Below are positions 50,616 through 59,795 of a stretch of DNA of 64,000 nt, one piece after another. The first letter of the stretch is position 1. Each line of letters starts with the position of its first letter. Source of the stretch: Saccharibacillus kuerlensis DSM 22868. Its GTDB lineage: Bacteria; Bacillota; Bacilli; Paenibacillales; Paenibacillaceae. The notes under the pieces are model-generated. The model was given only the letters and a program-made list of their open reading frames with translations, was not told the origin of the DNA and did no database searches. The translations under genes and the position numbers were made by a program. The stretch spans positions 1-64,000 of the forward strand of contig NZ_KB899297.1 in NCBI RefSeq assembly GCF_000378145.1. The letters are read 5' to 3'.

Positions 50616-52118
50616 TTAATACATGACGTCCTGCCAGCCTTGAACAGATTGCTCGGCGATCGTCCGATAGTCTTCCGGCGTCCATTCGCCTTCACGGTTG
50701 TAATAGCGTTCCTGCAGAATCGATCCGAATACTTCTTGGCCCCAATAAGCTCCGCCTGCCGGCGAGCCGTTGAACGGATTGGACAGTGTATCGCCAGCCA
50801 GTTGATACTGAATCAATGAGTTGTTAAGTGTATTTTCGAATTTCACGCTGTCGTCCGCGTTGTACGGAATAAACTGAAAGTCTTCGACGATCGTGCGCCG
50901 GCCTTCCTCTGTCGTATTCAGCCAGACGAGGAACTGCTGCGCCAATTCCTGCTCACGCTCCGTTACTTTCGTATTGATGGCATAATAGGATGGAACAAAC
51001 TGCGGGACAGAGCGGTTGAATTGTTCTACTGTAAGCCCTTCGACTTGGATGTCTTCCTGCTGAAGCGGAAGCTTGATCGGTAGGAAAGTCAGCGTCGGCA
51101 GAATGTCCGCGTTCAGCTTTTCGATGTTCGGGTACACCCAGTTTCCCTGCTTCAGGAACAGTGCTTTACCGGTAGCAAAAAGCTGTACCGATACGTCGTA
51201 GCTCGCTGTGGTCGAATTGATGTAGGAAGGCCCTCGTTCCAGCGGTCCTTCCATTCCCGCTGCATGGGCCGAATACAGATCGAGCGTCCGGGCGAGCTTC
51301 TCCAGTGGACCTTTCAGCTGCTCAACCTGTTCCTCCGAAGCGTTTCTGGCATCAACGGCGCTGCTGAAGACGGCATTCAGCGCTATATTGCCCATATGGT
51401 CCCCGTAGGTCCATTTCTCCGCGCCGGCTTCGGCGAACACACCGGTCAGCCGGGAGGTAAGTTCCGTTTTCGAGGCGGCAAACGGGTAAGGGCTGCCGTT
51501 AAGCATGACTTGATCAGCCTGCCCGGTCGCGATGTAAGCATCGACTTGGTTCACGAGATTTTCGAATTCGTCATAGGTCGCCGCCTTGAAGTCTTCAAGA
51601 AACGGTTCCGGATTTTCCAGATCGAACAGCTGCTCCGCCATCCGCGTATCGACAATCAGGCCGTAGCCTTCAATGTTATAGGGAATCCCGTAATTCTGCG
51701 AGCCGTCCGCGCTGAGCCGCAGCGGTTCCGGCACTTCTGCTGCAAGCGCCTTCAACTCTGGGTTGGACGCTTCGTTCAGATCAAGAATTGCTCCGCTCTC
51801 GGACCATTCCATAACACCCCCGATATTTGTAGAGAACAGGGCCGGCTTAGCGCTTGAATTCATCTCGGATCGGAGCGTTTCCGCCACGTCGGTCGTGCCT
51901 AGAGAAAACAGCTTGATCGTAAGGCCCGTTTCCGCTTCATATCGATCCACGACTTCTTCCATCGCTTCCGCGTTTTCCGATTTGCCGTTGAAAATATAAA
52001 AGTCGTAGTTCGTGGGAGCTTTCGCTTCCTGGCTTCCGCAGCCCGACAGCAGTACGGCGCCGAGCGCGAGGCCGGCTGCTCCCGCCGTCCATCTGCTCCA
52101 TGTCGATCTCTTCCCCAT
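50616..52118 (-). CDS. Extracellular sugar-binding lipoprotein
   Basis: 500 aa, family 1 solute-binding protein. Signal peptide with lipobox LLSGC (Cys27), DFYIFNGKSENAEAMEEVVD-like N lobe, GLTIKLFSLGTTDVAETLRS, and WVYPNIEKLN in the ligand cleft region with several Trp/Tyr. Lies between the GH13 gene (25-base gap) and the two permeases. Ligand inferred as an alpha-glucoside. Confidence 0.9.
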   Translation of the reverse strand: MGKRSTWSRWTAGAAGLALGAVLLSGCGSQEAKAPTNYDFYIFNGKSENAEAMEEVVDRYEAETGLTIKLFSLGTTDVAETLRSEMNSSAKPALFSTNIGGVMEWSESGAILDLNEASNPELKALAAEVPEPLRLSADGSQNYGIPYNIEGYGLIVDTRMAEQLFDLENPEPFLEDFKAATYDEFENLVNQVDAYIATGQADQVMLNGSPYPFAASKTELTSRLTGVFAEAGAEKWTYGDHMGNIALNAVFSSAVDARNASEEQVEQLKGPLEKLARTLDLYSAHAAGMEGPLERGPSYINSTTASYDVSVQLFATGKALFLKQGNWVYPNIEKLNADILPTLTFLPIKLPLQQEDIQVEGLTVEQFNRSVPQFVPSYYAINTKVTEREQELAQQFLVWLNTTEEGRRTIVEDFQFIPYNADDSVKFENTLNNSLIQYQLAGDTLSNPFNGSPAGGAYWGQEVFGSILQERYYNREGEWTPEDYRTIAEQSVQGWQDVMY

Positions 52119-52143
52119 GCGTCTTACCCTCCCCGATCTTCGT

Positions 52144-53799
52144 TTATTTCGACTCTACCAATACGACCGACTGATACGGCAGCAGGTTCAGGAGGCCGTC
52201 CGCCGTTGCTGATGACTCCTGGCCAGTAAAGCTGTTGAATACAATCTGTCTTCCTTCCAGCGGAAGCTTCAGCTCGTCTCCAAAATTGTTTAGTACGAGC
52301 AGCGTCCGCCCCTCAAAGTTTCTCCGATAAGCGATCAGCGACGGATATTCGGTCAGCGCCGGTTCGAAGCTGCCGAACGCCAGTATATCGCTCCACTCCT
52401 CGCTTTTTCTAAAAGCGATCAATTCCTTGTAATAGGCCCAGATCGAAGAAGCGTCGGCCTGCAATTTCTCCGCATTCACCTGCCGGTAATCCGGATGCAC
52501 CGGCATCCAAGGAGTTCCTGTCGTGAATCCGGCGTTCGGCTCCGCATTCCACTGAAACGGCGAACGGGCGTTGTCTCGGCCGTAGTCGTTCAATTCCCGG
52601 AGCATTTCTTCCTCGGAACGTCCCTGCGCCAGCCCTTCTTCCCATTGATTCAGCGCGGACACATCCTGAAATTCGCCGATTCCGCTTCGCATCCCGTTCG
52701 TCATCCCCAGCTCCTGCCCTTGATAAATAAAAGGCGTGCCCCGAAGCAGCATGTACGTCGTGGCCAGGCAGGCCATGCTGTCCCGGCTGTGCTTGTCTTT
52801 GTCGAGAAACTTGTCCGGGCAGCGCGCCTGATCATGGTTTTCCAGGAAGATTGCGCTCCAGCCGTGCTTCTGTGTATGCAGTACGCTCTCGAATATCCGG
52901 CTGCGCCAAGCGGCTACGGAATCCGGATCGCATTTGACGGAGACACCTTTTATATGATCCCAATTGAAATCGAAGATCATCGAGAAGTGTCCGTCCGGTC
53001 CCGCGTATTCGGCAAACAGCTCCGGCGAAACGCCAGGCGCTTCCGCTACCGTAACGGCATCGTACTTGGCGAACGTTTCGCGCTTCAACTCGGTCAGGAA
53101 TTCGCTAATTCCCGGATAGCTCTGGAAGTTTTCGATCGGGTACAAAGCGCCTTCTTCCACCTCTCCAGAAGCGAACGACAGATCCTTTTTGATAAAAGTG
53201 ATCGCATCGATCCGGAATCCTCCGACACCTTTGTCCAGCCACCAGTTGATCATGTCGTACAACTCGCGGCGCAGCTTAGGATTCTCCCAGTTGAGATCCG
53301 GCTGCTCCTTGGCAAATGTATGCAGATACCATCTGCCGTCCTCCGTCTGGGCCCAGGCCGAACCGCCGAAGTTGGAACGCCAGTTATTCGGAGGCTGTCC
53401 GTCGTCCGTATGCCGGAAGTAGAAATACCCGGCTTCTTCCGAATTCGGATATTCCAGCGCGCGCTGGAACCATTCATGCCGGTCCGAACAGTGGTTGAGT
53501 ACCAGATCAAGCACAATCTTGATTCCTCTGAGTTCCGCTGCCGCGATCAGTTCGTCGAGATCCTCGTCCCTTCCGAACATGGGGTCCACGCTGCGGTAAT
53601 CCGCAACATCGTACCCATTGTCCACCATTGGCGACCGGAAGATTGGGCAGATCCACAGGACATCGATGCCGAGCTCGGCCAAATAATCCAGTTTCTCGAT
53701 AATGCCCGGCAGATCGCCGATCCCATCTCCGTTGGAGTCCTTAAAGCTCTGCGGGTAAATCTGATACATGACCGACCGCTTCCACCATTGTTTGTCCAT
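52144..53799 (-). CDS. GH13 alpha-glucosidase
   Basis: Cytoplasmic alpha-glucosidase, 551 aa, GH13 subfamily of oligo-1,6-glucosidase/maltase. Catalytic residues: Asp198 in GFRIDAI (nucleophile), Glu253 in TVAEAPG (acid/base), Asp323 in LENHDQAR. Calcium loop DSNGDGIGD (21-29) and DLVLNHCSD are present. The residue after the nucleophile is Ala, as in alpha-1,4-active maltases, rather than the Val of isomaltases. ATG 53799 is chosen: GGAGG is 4 bases before it, and a longer start would put an operator inside the gene. First gene after lacI; cleaves what the ABC system imports. Confidence 0.92.
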   Translation of the reverse strand: MDKQWWKRSVMYQIYPQSFKDSNGDGIGDLPGIIEKLDYLAELGIDVLWICPIFRSPMVDNGYDVADYRSVDPMFGRDEDLDELIAAAELRGIKIVLDLVLNHCSDRHEWFQRALEYPNSEEAGYFYFRHTDDGQPPNNWRSNFGGSAWAQTEDGRWYLHTFAKEQPDLNWENPKLRRELYDMINWWLDKGVGGFRIDAITFIKKDLSFASGEVEEGALYPIENFQSYPGISEFLTELKRETFAKYDAVTVAEAPGVSPELFAEYAGPDGHFSMIFDFNWDHIKGVSVKCDPDSVAAWRSRIFESVLHTQKHGWSAIFLENHDQARCPDKFLDKDKHSRDSMACLATTYMLLRGTPFIYQGQELGMTNGMRSGIGEFQDVSALNQWEEGLAQGRSEEEMLRELNDYGRDNARSPFQWNAEPNAGFTTGTPWMPVHPDYRQVNAEKLQADASSIWAYYKELIAFRKSEEWSDILAFGSFEPALTEYPSLIAYRRNFEGRTLLVLNNFGDELKLPLEGRQIVFNSFTGQESSATADGLLNLLPYQSVVLVESK

Positions 53800-53817
53800 A
53801 CGTCCTCCGTTATTTGA

Positions 53818-53832
53818 GTGGAACTGTTCCAC
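53818..53832. promoter_or_regulatory. LacI-type operator O1
   Basis: GTGGAACTGTTCCAC, a 15-base palindrome (central base excepted), 18 bases upstream of the GH13 start. Binding here would cover the translation or transcription start. Confidence 0.8.
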
Positions 53833-53946
53833 ATTAATTTAAAAAAATTTGGCTGCCCATTAAAATCTCGATTAGCTTAAATTCTGAACTCTCAATCCTT
53901 GAATCCGATTTCATAACAGCTTATTGAAAGGGGACTAGCCTACAAA

Positions 53947-53960
53947 TGGAACTGTTCCAC
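53947..53960. promoter_or_regulatory. LacI-type operator O2
   Basis: TGGAACTGTTCCAC, identical core to the other copies, 129 bases from O1. Confidence 0.8.
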
Positions 53961-53997
53961 AAATCAGTAATAAAAAATTCGGCTCCTGCCGAACTTG

Positions 53998-54010
53998 TGG
54001 AACTGTTCCA
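53998..54010. promoter_or_regulatory. LacI-type operator O3
   Basis: TGGAACTGTTCCA, 51 bases from O2, close to five helical turns. Next to a further half-site (GTGGAATT). Confidence 0.8.
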
Positions 54011-54058
54011 GTGGAATTAAGAATACACCCCTTATCACGGAAGGTCAATCTTTTTTTG

Positions 54059-54071
54059 TGGAACAGTTCCT
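54059..54071. promoter_or_regulatory. LacI-type operator O4
   Basis: TGGAACAGTTCCT, the same core with its central base complemented and one outer mismatch, 61 bases from O3 and just past the lacI stop codon. Confidence 0.7.
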
Positions 54072-54076
54072 TAAAT

Positions 54077-55078
54077 TTATTTTGCTTTGAAAGATGTCCG
54101 ATTCGTCGTTTCTCCTTCGACTAACGTAATAGGAACGACAATCTGATCTTGCGCCAACTGCTGTCCGTTGATTCGCTTCAACAGCACGGCTACCGTCTGA
54201 CGGGCAATGGTTCGCACATCCTGTACGATCGCCGTAGGCGTTGTCGAGTTGAAATCCGTTACAAAGGTGCCGTCGTAGGCAATGATATTCAGCTTCCCCG
54301 GCATGTCGATGCCAAGCGATGCGGCAGCTTTCAGAAACGCCGCTGCCTGTAGATCGGATGCCAATACGCCGTCCACGTCCGGATGCGCGGTCAGCAGCTT
54401 TTTCGTCAATTTATAGCAGCTCGCATAATCGGTCGTATCGTCCCACGAGACTTCTTCCCGAATCGTCTCGACGCCGTGCTCCTGCAGATAGCGGTCGAGC
54501 GCATCATCGCCTTCGTGCGACTGCAGCCGGTACTGCCGGTCGCCGACCGTGTGCAGTACTTTGCGGCATCCGCATTCCAGGAACTTTTTCGCTGCCAATT
54601 CTCCGCCTTGTCGGTGATCGGAACTGACAACGGGAATGCCCGGCACGATTCGGTCCAGGAACACGATTGGCTTCTCCAGCTTCGCGTAGTTCTCGTCCGG
54701 CAGCACCGCCGCCCCGTCAATCACGCCATCAAACAGATTACGTTCCAGCGTATCGAGGTATTCCCGCTCCCGCTGCTCATCTCCCCCTGTGCTGCACAGC
54801 ATCATATTGTAGCCGAACTTGCGCAGTTCCAGCTCCAGATGATTCCACAACGACGAGAAAAAAGGATGGATCAACCCGGGAGCCACTACCCCTATAATTC
54901 CGGTGCTCTGCCGATACAGATTGCGAATCCATTGATTCGGTACGTAATCGAGCTCGGCGACCGCCGCTTTGATCTTCTCCCTCGTTTCTTCCGCCACATA
55001 GCCGCTGCTGTTCAGCGCTCTTGACACCGTGCTCGGCGCAACCTGCGCCAGCTTGGCCACTTCCCGTATGCTCGCCAC
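54077..55078 (-). CDS. LacI family transcriptional regulator
   Basis: 333 aa. Helix-turn-helix and hinge (SIREVAKLAQVAPSTVSRAL, NSSGYVAEETREKIKAAVAE, then LDYVPN) followed by a periplasmic-binding-like ligand domain (GVVAPGLIHPFFSSLW, VVSSDHRQGGELAAKKFLEC, IAYDGTF). Encoded just upstream of the GH13 operon in the same direction, with four matching palindromes in between and a fifth, weaker one in front of lacI itself. It should repress the operon and itself until a sugar binds. Confidence 0.93.
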   Translation of the reverse strand: MASIREVAKLAQVAPSTVSRALNSSGYVAEETREKIKAAVAELDYVPNQWIRNLYRQSTGIIGVVAPGLIHPFFSSLWNHLELELRKFGYNMMLCSTGGDEQREREYLDTLERNLFDGVIDGAAVLPDENYAKLEKPIVFLDRIVPGIPVVSSDHRQGGELAAKKFLECGCRKVLHTVGDRQYRLQSHEGDDALDRYLQEHGVETIREEVSWDDTTDYASCYKLTKKLLTAHPDVDGVLASDLQAAAFLKAAASLGIDMPGKLNIIAYDGTFVTDFNSTTPTAIVQDVRTIARQTVAVLLKRINGQQLAQDQIVVPITLVEGETTNRTSFKAK

Positions 55079-55135
55079 GCTTCAATCCCCCGCTTTCTTG
55101 TCCGTTCAATCAATCGGGAATCAGTATAGCAGGTG

Positions 55136-55148
55136 AGGAACTGTTTCA
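55136..55148. promoter_or_regulatory. Degenerate operator upstream of lacI
   Basis: AGGAACTGTTTCA matches TGGAACTGTTCCA at 11 of 13 positions. It lies 57 bases before the lacI start and suggests autoregulation. Confidence 0.5.
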
Positions 55149-55402
55149 CAAGGCGGGGAAACCATAGTCGATATACGAAAAAAGACGCAGGGAACGTAAG
55201 GGAACGGTAACCCACGCTTCTCATACAGGCAAGCTAGCGGGTGGTTCAGTGCAGAACGAATGATTGAATATTTAAGTTGAATGTAGTGCACTTCATTTAT
55301 GCTAAAATAGCAATTGAACAATCAAAAAAAGGAATTATCCCTATAAAAGAAGGTTTTATCCTGCAATGAACTGGATGGAGGACTAACCTGGAGGAATTTA
55401 TT

Positions 55403-55711
55403 TTGATTAAAACCGTGCTTTTTTATATCGTTCTTAATCTTCTGCTTATTCCGTTTTATGCTGCCGGTTGGTTTTTCGGTATAAGCGCCTTCATCTTGGC
55501 ACCGCAGGCTTATACGGGATGGGACATGTTTGAAATCTATGTAATTTTACTGATCCCTAATTTGCTCTTGTTTGTTTATATTCTCGCAGACGGATTCAAA
55601 CGAGGATTTAGTCGAAAGATGAATCTATGCTGCATGCTCTTTACAGCGGTACTGCTGGGAGTAGGCGTTTTCCAAGATCTTTTGCAATTTAGTGCATGGA
55701 GAAAAGAATAG
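55403..55711 (+). CDS. Small three-helix membrane protein
   Basis: 102 aa with hydrophobic helices at about 4-33, 44-62 and 75-92, and a charged tail. TTG 55403 is supported by GGAGG 8 bases upstream. No family recognised. A stretch of about 320 bases upstream of it, shared with lacI, shows only a TAAAAT -10-like box near 55303. Confidence 0.6.
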   Translation: MIKTVLFYIVLNLLLIPFYAAGWFFGISAFILAPQAYTGWDMFEIYVILLIPNLLLFVYILADGFKRGFSRKMNLCCMLFTAVLLGVGVFQDLLQFSAWRKE

Positions 55712-55730
55712 CGGCAGGCAGAATAGTCGA

Positions 55731-55764
55731 AAAACCCGGACTTCCATCAGGAAGTCCGGGTTTT
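55731..55764. terminator. Bidirectional terminator
   Basis: AAAACCCGGACTTCC-ATCA-GGAAGTCCGGGTTTT, very stable. Between the convergent small membrane-protein gene and fda. Confidence 0.9.
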
Positions 55765-55929
55765 CTCTTTTATAGCTGAAAGCGACTGACCTCAATTGCA
55801 GATCTATATTTTGAATATTGTAAATCCGATCGAACCGTATACCTTTTGTGCAGACAACGGTTTACTAGAATTTTCGTTCATTTCCTGATTGAACATGTAA
55901 CTCCCGCTTGTATGGAACGATCAGTTGAA

Positions 55930-56817
55930 TCAGGTAATTGAAGCTGCATAGATCGATTCAATCGCAGCGGACAGCGTCTTATCGAACTCTTCCTCCGATT
56001 GGCTGAAGCTCAGGTCCTGCGACAGCGCACGGGAGAAGCTGGCGATCAGGCCGTGGTTGCGGGTCAGCTTCTCGTTCGCTTCCTTCTGCGGATAACCGCC
56101 GGACAGCGCTACGACGCGGATCACATGAGGGTCCTCGATCAGATCGTGATAGAGGTTGTCCTCCGTCGGAATCGTCAGTTTGAGCATGACCTTCGTGTCT
56201 GGATCAAGCTCGGACAGCTGCTTAGATATCTCGTGCTTAAGCAGTTCCTCCGCCTGGGCTTTGTCGTCGATCAGTACACTGACTTCGGGCTCGATGATCG
56301 GAACCAGCCCCGCCGCGGCGATCTGCTTGCCGATCTCGAACTGCTGCTCGACCACCTGTTTGATGCCGTCGGGCTGAGCCTTATTAATGACCGAACGCAT
56401 CTTGGTGCCGAAAATATTCCGCTCTTTCGCACGCTTCAGCAGCCCATCCAGATCCGGCATCGGCTTCATCAGCTGAACACCGTTTTCCTCTTCTGCCAGT
56501 CCTTTGTCTACCTTCAGGAACGGAACGATGCCTTTCTCTTCCCACAAATAATCTGAAGTCAGCTTGCCATCGATTTCTCGATCCATCGTGTTTTCGAACA
56601 GAATCGCACCAAGAATCCGCTCCGAATCGAACGCTTTGCTCTTAATGATTCGGGTCCGCATCTCGTGCACGGCAGCGTACATGCCCTCTTCGTCGGAGTA
56701 GGCCGTTTCTTCCACGCCGTATGCTGACAGTGCCTTCGGCGTACTGCCCCCGCTTTGGTCCAGTGCCGCCACAAACCCTTTACCGTTTTTGATTCGTTCC
56801 AATTGTTTTTCGTTCAT
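55930..56817 (-). CDS. fda: Class I fructose-bisphosphate aldolase
   Basis: 295 aa. Schiff-base aldolase of the bacterial class I type seen in Staphylococcus: [18 protein letters not shown] at the N terminus, [20 protein letters not shown] with the active-site Lys region, IIEPEVSVL and [11 protein letters not shown] (Lys of the Schiff base), [16 protein letters not shown] 56817 follows AAAGGAG by 7 bases. Catalyses fructose 1,6-bisphosphate cleavage or synthesis. Stands alone, but fits the surrounding sugar-use genes. Confidence 0.94.
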   Translation of the reverse strand: MNEKQLERIKNGKGFVAALDQSGGSTPKALSAYGVEETAYSDEEGMYAAVHEMRTRIIKSKAFDSERILGAILFENTMDREIDGKLTSDYLWEEKGIVPFLKVDKGLAEEENGVQLMKPMPDLDGLLKRAKERNIFGTKMRSVINKAQPDGIKQVVEQQFEIGKQIAAAGLVPIIEPEVSVLIDDKAQAEELLKHEISKQLSELDPDTKVMLKLTIPTEDNLYHDLIEDPHVIRVVALSGGYPQKEANEKLTRNHGLIASFSRALSQDLSFSQSEEEFDKTLSAAIESIYAASIT

Positions 56818-57020
56818 CTTGATGCTCCTTTCTTTCCGGAAATTCGGATTGCGAATGGAAGATCTCACGTTTCTTATTAACCCCAATGCTGCCGGATTAC
56901 CCGGAAATTGCGGAGTTTAGGACGATCCATGCCTGATTTTACTCAAAAAAGTACGTATCACCATCATTCGGAATCAGCAGCAGGTCGGCGAATCCTTTTT
57001 CCTCGGAAAATGTCCGCAGC

Positions 57021-57209
57021 TCAGCTCTTGATAAAGTCCAGTGGTTCACCGCTTCCATATGCAGAGAGGATCTTCGCTTCCGGAGCCGCCAGATGCTTCT
57101 CGTAAATATCTTCCCTGCCGCTCACGACGATGATCTTCGGCTGTTGCGTATTCATCGTCTCCTGCACAATTTCAGAGCAGACGGTGTCGCCGGCGGCATA
57201 GAGCGTTTG
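57021..57209 (-). pseudogene. 62-codon gene tail joined behind the GH1 gene
   Basis: A minus-strand frame reads TLYAAGDTVCSEIVQETMNT, QQPKIIVVSGREDIYEKHLA, then APEAKILSAYGSGEPLDFIK and Ser-stop. Composition is clearly protein-like, and it abuts the GH1 stop codon with no start of its own. It looks like the C terminus of an unrelated protein left by a deletion that ended at the GH1 gene. Family not recognised. Confidence 0.45.
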
Positions 57210-58487
57210 CTACACTTTTAATTCAAGCGGCAGAACGCTGTTCTGCGCAACGCGGCCGAGCCATTTTCCGCTGTTTTTCACGGTTCTAGCCTGCGTCTCA
57301 CGGTCTACGGCGATGATCCCGAAACGCGGTGTATATCCGAACGTCCACTCGAAGTTATCGAACGTGGACCAATAGGCGTAGGCGCGTACGTCGATACCTT
57401 CTTGAATGCAGGCATGCAGTCCCTTAAGTCCTTCACGGATGAAAGATAAGCGCTTTGCGTCGTCTTCCGTCGCAATTCCGTGCTCGGTAATCAGGATCGG
57501 AAGTTTGAGATCACGATGGACTTTGCGAACGACCGCACCAAGCGCTTCCGGCGCGTACGCATAGCCCATGTCAGTCTTCTCGTCCTCTTCGCCTGCCGGA
57601 ATGACGCCCTGCGAACCGTAGATTTCAGTGGTATAGTTCTGCACGCCGAGAAAGTCATCTTCCCGAATAACCGGCAAAAATTGTCCGAAGTAATCCTGCC
57701 AGGCGGCGGCCGCCAGCTCTTCCCCACCTTCGATCGCCTGTACGTCGGGCAGCGCCAGAGACATGCCGATCTGTATGGAAGGCTTAATTGCCTTCATCGC
57801 GGCCCGCGCTTTCCGGTGAGCATCCATAACGATCGCGATCGATTCTGCTTCCGAAGCCATATGGAAAGTAAAGTAGCGATCGACCGTCGTTCCGCAGGCG
57901 CGTGCCGCCGATTCTCTCCAGCCCGGGGCAATCCAGGACTTGGCGTCCATACCAACCGGAGGCATGAATTCCATGTTTGTGAACAGTTCCTTCAGCATGA
58001 CCGGCAGATTCGCTTCATTGAAAGTAAGCACATAATCGAGCGGCTCACCGATCTCGCGGAAGACGACTTCGCAGTACTTGGCAAAGCGATCTGCCGTCTC
58101 GGGATTGCTCCAGCCGCCGTCGCGCATCAACCACTGCGGAGAAGTGAAGTGGAACATCGTAACCAAAGGCTTCAAACCGTACTTCAAACAGGTCTGCACA
58201 ACTTCTCGGTAATGATCCAGCTGCTCGGCGGAGTAAACGCCCGGTTCCGGTTCGATTCGCGCCCATTCCACGGAAAACCGGTAGCTCTTCAAGCCGATGT
58301 CGGCCATCAGGGCAATGTCCTCTCGGAATCTGTTGTAATGATCGACGGCAGCGCCGGAAAGATCTTTGTAAGGTGAGCCTTCGGAATGCTCTTCAGCCCA
58401 GACGTCGCAGTTATCGTTATATCCTTCTACTTGGTGTGCGGCTGTAGCCGTGCCCCATATAAAAGTCTCGGGAAATTTAAGCTGCAT
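57210..58487 (-). CDS. GH1 beta-glucosidase
   Basis: 425 aa, (beta/alpha)8 glycoside hydrolase family 1. N-terminal signature FPETFIWGTATAAHQVEG. Acid/base Glu158 in TFNEAN, nucleophile Glu335 in ITEHG (usually I/VTENG), and WSTFDNFEWTFGYTPRFGII. Typical length is 440-470, so loops are slightly shorter. A GGAGG site precedes ATG. Cytoplasmic; hydrolyses beta-glucosides, possibly phospho- or oligosaccharide forms. Divergent from an AraC regulator that probably controls it. Confidence 0.93.
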   Translation of the reverse strand: MQLKFPETFIWGTATAAHQVEGYNDNCDVWAEEHSEGSPYKDLSGAAVDHYNRFREDIALMADIGLKSYRFSVEWARIEPEPGVYSAEQLDHYREVVQTCLKYGLKPLVTMFHFTSPQWLMRDGGWSNPETADRFAKYCEVVFREIGEPLDYVLTFNEANLPVMLKELFTNMEFMPPVGMDAKSWIAPGWRESAARACGTTVDRYFTFHMASEAESIAIVMDAHRKARAAMKAIKPSIQIGMSLALPDVQAIEGGEELAAAAWQDYFGQFLPVIREDDFLGVQNYTTEIYGSQGVIPAGEEDEKTDMGYAYAPEALGAVVRKVHRDLKLPILITEHGIATEDDAKRLSFIREGLKGLHACIQEGIDVRAYAYWSTFDNFEWTFGYTPRFGIIAVDRETQARTVKNSGKWLGRVAQNSVLPLELKV

Positions 58488-58730
58488 GATATTCCTCCGT
58501 TCATCGTGTTTGAATGCACTCTATAACGTTCATGGTAGCAGAGCATTTCTTTTTATATAATGTTAAAAAGGTAGTTGATGTTTACTCTTTTCAAAGATTC
58601 GGATCACAACCCTATTCAGCAAAATAAATAAAAGAACCGCCTCAATTCTAAGATACGATTAAGAATCTAATAGACGTGTATCTTTTTGAAGAAATAAAAG
58701 TGCTCGAAACAAAGAAAGAAGGGATTCTCT

Positions 58731-59729
58731 GTGAAAAGGAATGAAGTGGTCGATTTTCTTAAAAAACATAGACTCGACAGCCTGGATGGCGATGAAATCA
58801 TGAGGAGCCGCAGTCCGCAAGTTATCGACGTACAAGGCAGACCGGTGTTCCTATTCGACTTAGCATTCGATATTCACGATTCGCTTATTTCGGACAGTAT
58901 ATCCATCTCTCAGCAGCCGCATAATATGCCAATTCCGCTGCATATGCACGACTATATCGAGATGATGTTCGTATATCGGGGAAGCTGCCGCATCGTGATC
59001 AAGGAGAGGGAGCGGCTGTTGAACGAAGGCGATTTGATCATGATCGAACAGTGGACACCTCATTCCGTAAAAGCCGCGACCGAGCAGGACATCGTCATCA
59101 ATATCATTATGAAACGTGATTTTTTGTCACCTTCTTTCCTCAGCCGTTTGACCCGACAAAGTATCATTTCGCGTTTTATGCTGGATTCTGTGATCGACAA
59201 TCGGCAGCATCATCGCTTTCTGATCTTTCGGCCGGGACTGGACAGTCCGGTCATTGACGTCATGGAACAGATTATGTGCGAATTTTTCGACAGGGACCTC
59301 TACTCCGGGAAAATTATCGATTCGTTTCTGGTCGCCTTATTTTCCATGCTAATTCGCTCCAGCAGCCTGCCTACCGGAGAAAGCATGGAAGTTTCGCCAA
59401 ACGGGGAAGGCCTGCTGATCGAATTCCTTCAATATATTGAGGAGAATTATAAGGACTGCAGCTTGGCCAAAATGGGCAGCCGATTCGGCTTTCATCCCAA
59501 CTACCTCTCTTCGCTGCTTAAAAAAGGAACGGGCAAATCATTCAAAGAGCTGCTGCAAATCCAGCGGTTGAATCAGGCGGCGCTGTTTCTGTCAAATTCA
59601 AATATGACCATTCCGGATATTGCAGAAGAGGTCGGTTATTCCAGCCTCACTTTTTTCTATAAAAAGTTTAAGGAAATGTTTGAAGCAACGCCATACCACT
59701 ACCGCAAGTTCCATCAGCAGCAGATTTAA
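58731..59729 (+). CDS. AraC family regulator with cupin sensor
   Basis: 332 aa. Cupin-like ligand domain (about 65-125: IPLHMHDYIEMMFVYRGSCR, LLNEGDLIMIEQWTPHSV) and a C-terminal double helix-turn-helix (about 228-330: CSLAKMGSRFGFHPNYLSSL, PDIAEEVGYSSLTFFYKKFK). GTG 58731 with AAGAAGGG 7 bases upstream. Located between and pointing away from GH1 and towards GH43; probably activates one or both in response to a beta-glycan sugar (inference). Confidence 0.9.
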   Translation: MKRNEVVDFLKKHRLDSLDGDEIMRSRSPQVIDVQGRPVFLFDLAFDIHDSLISDSISISQQPHNMPIPLHMHDYIEMMFVYRGSCRIVIKERERLLNEGDLIMIEQWTPHSVKAATEQDIVINIIMKRDFLSPSFLSRLTRQSIISRFMLDSVIDNRQHHRFLIFRPGLDSPVIDVMEQIMCEFFDRDLYSGKIIDSFLVALFSMLIRSSSLPTGESMEVSPNGEGLLIEFLQYIEENYKDCSLAKMGSRFGFHPNYLSSLLKKGTGKSFKELLQIQRLNQAALFLSNSNMTIPDIAEEVGYSSLTFFYKKFKEMFEATPYHYRKFHQQQI

Positions 59730-59750
59730 AAGCACGCACACGCTAAAAAA

Positions 59751-59772
59751 CCGAAACCGTATAAGGTTTCGG
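59751..59772 (-). terminator. Terminator between AraC and GH43 genes
   Basis: CCGAAACC-GTATAA-GGTTTCGG with TTTTTT on the minus strand. Mainly serves GH43. Confidence 0.75.
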
Positions 59773-59795
59773 TCGCATTGAAGAAGAAACGACAA

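Noticed and set aside
52495-53817. 440-codon plus-strand frame
   Set aside because: Antisense of the GH13 gene, which has complete catalytic motifs.
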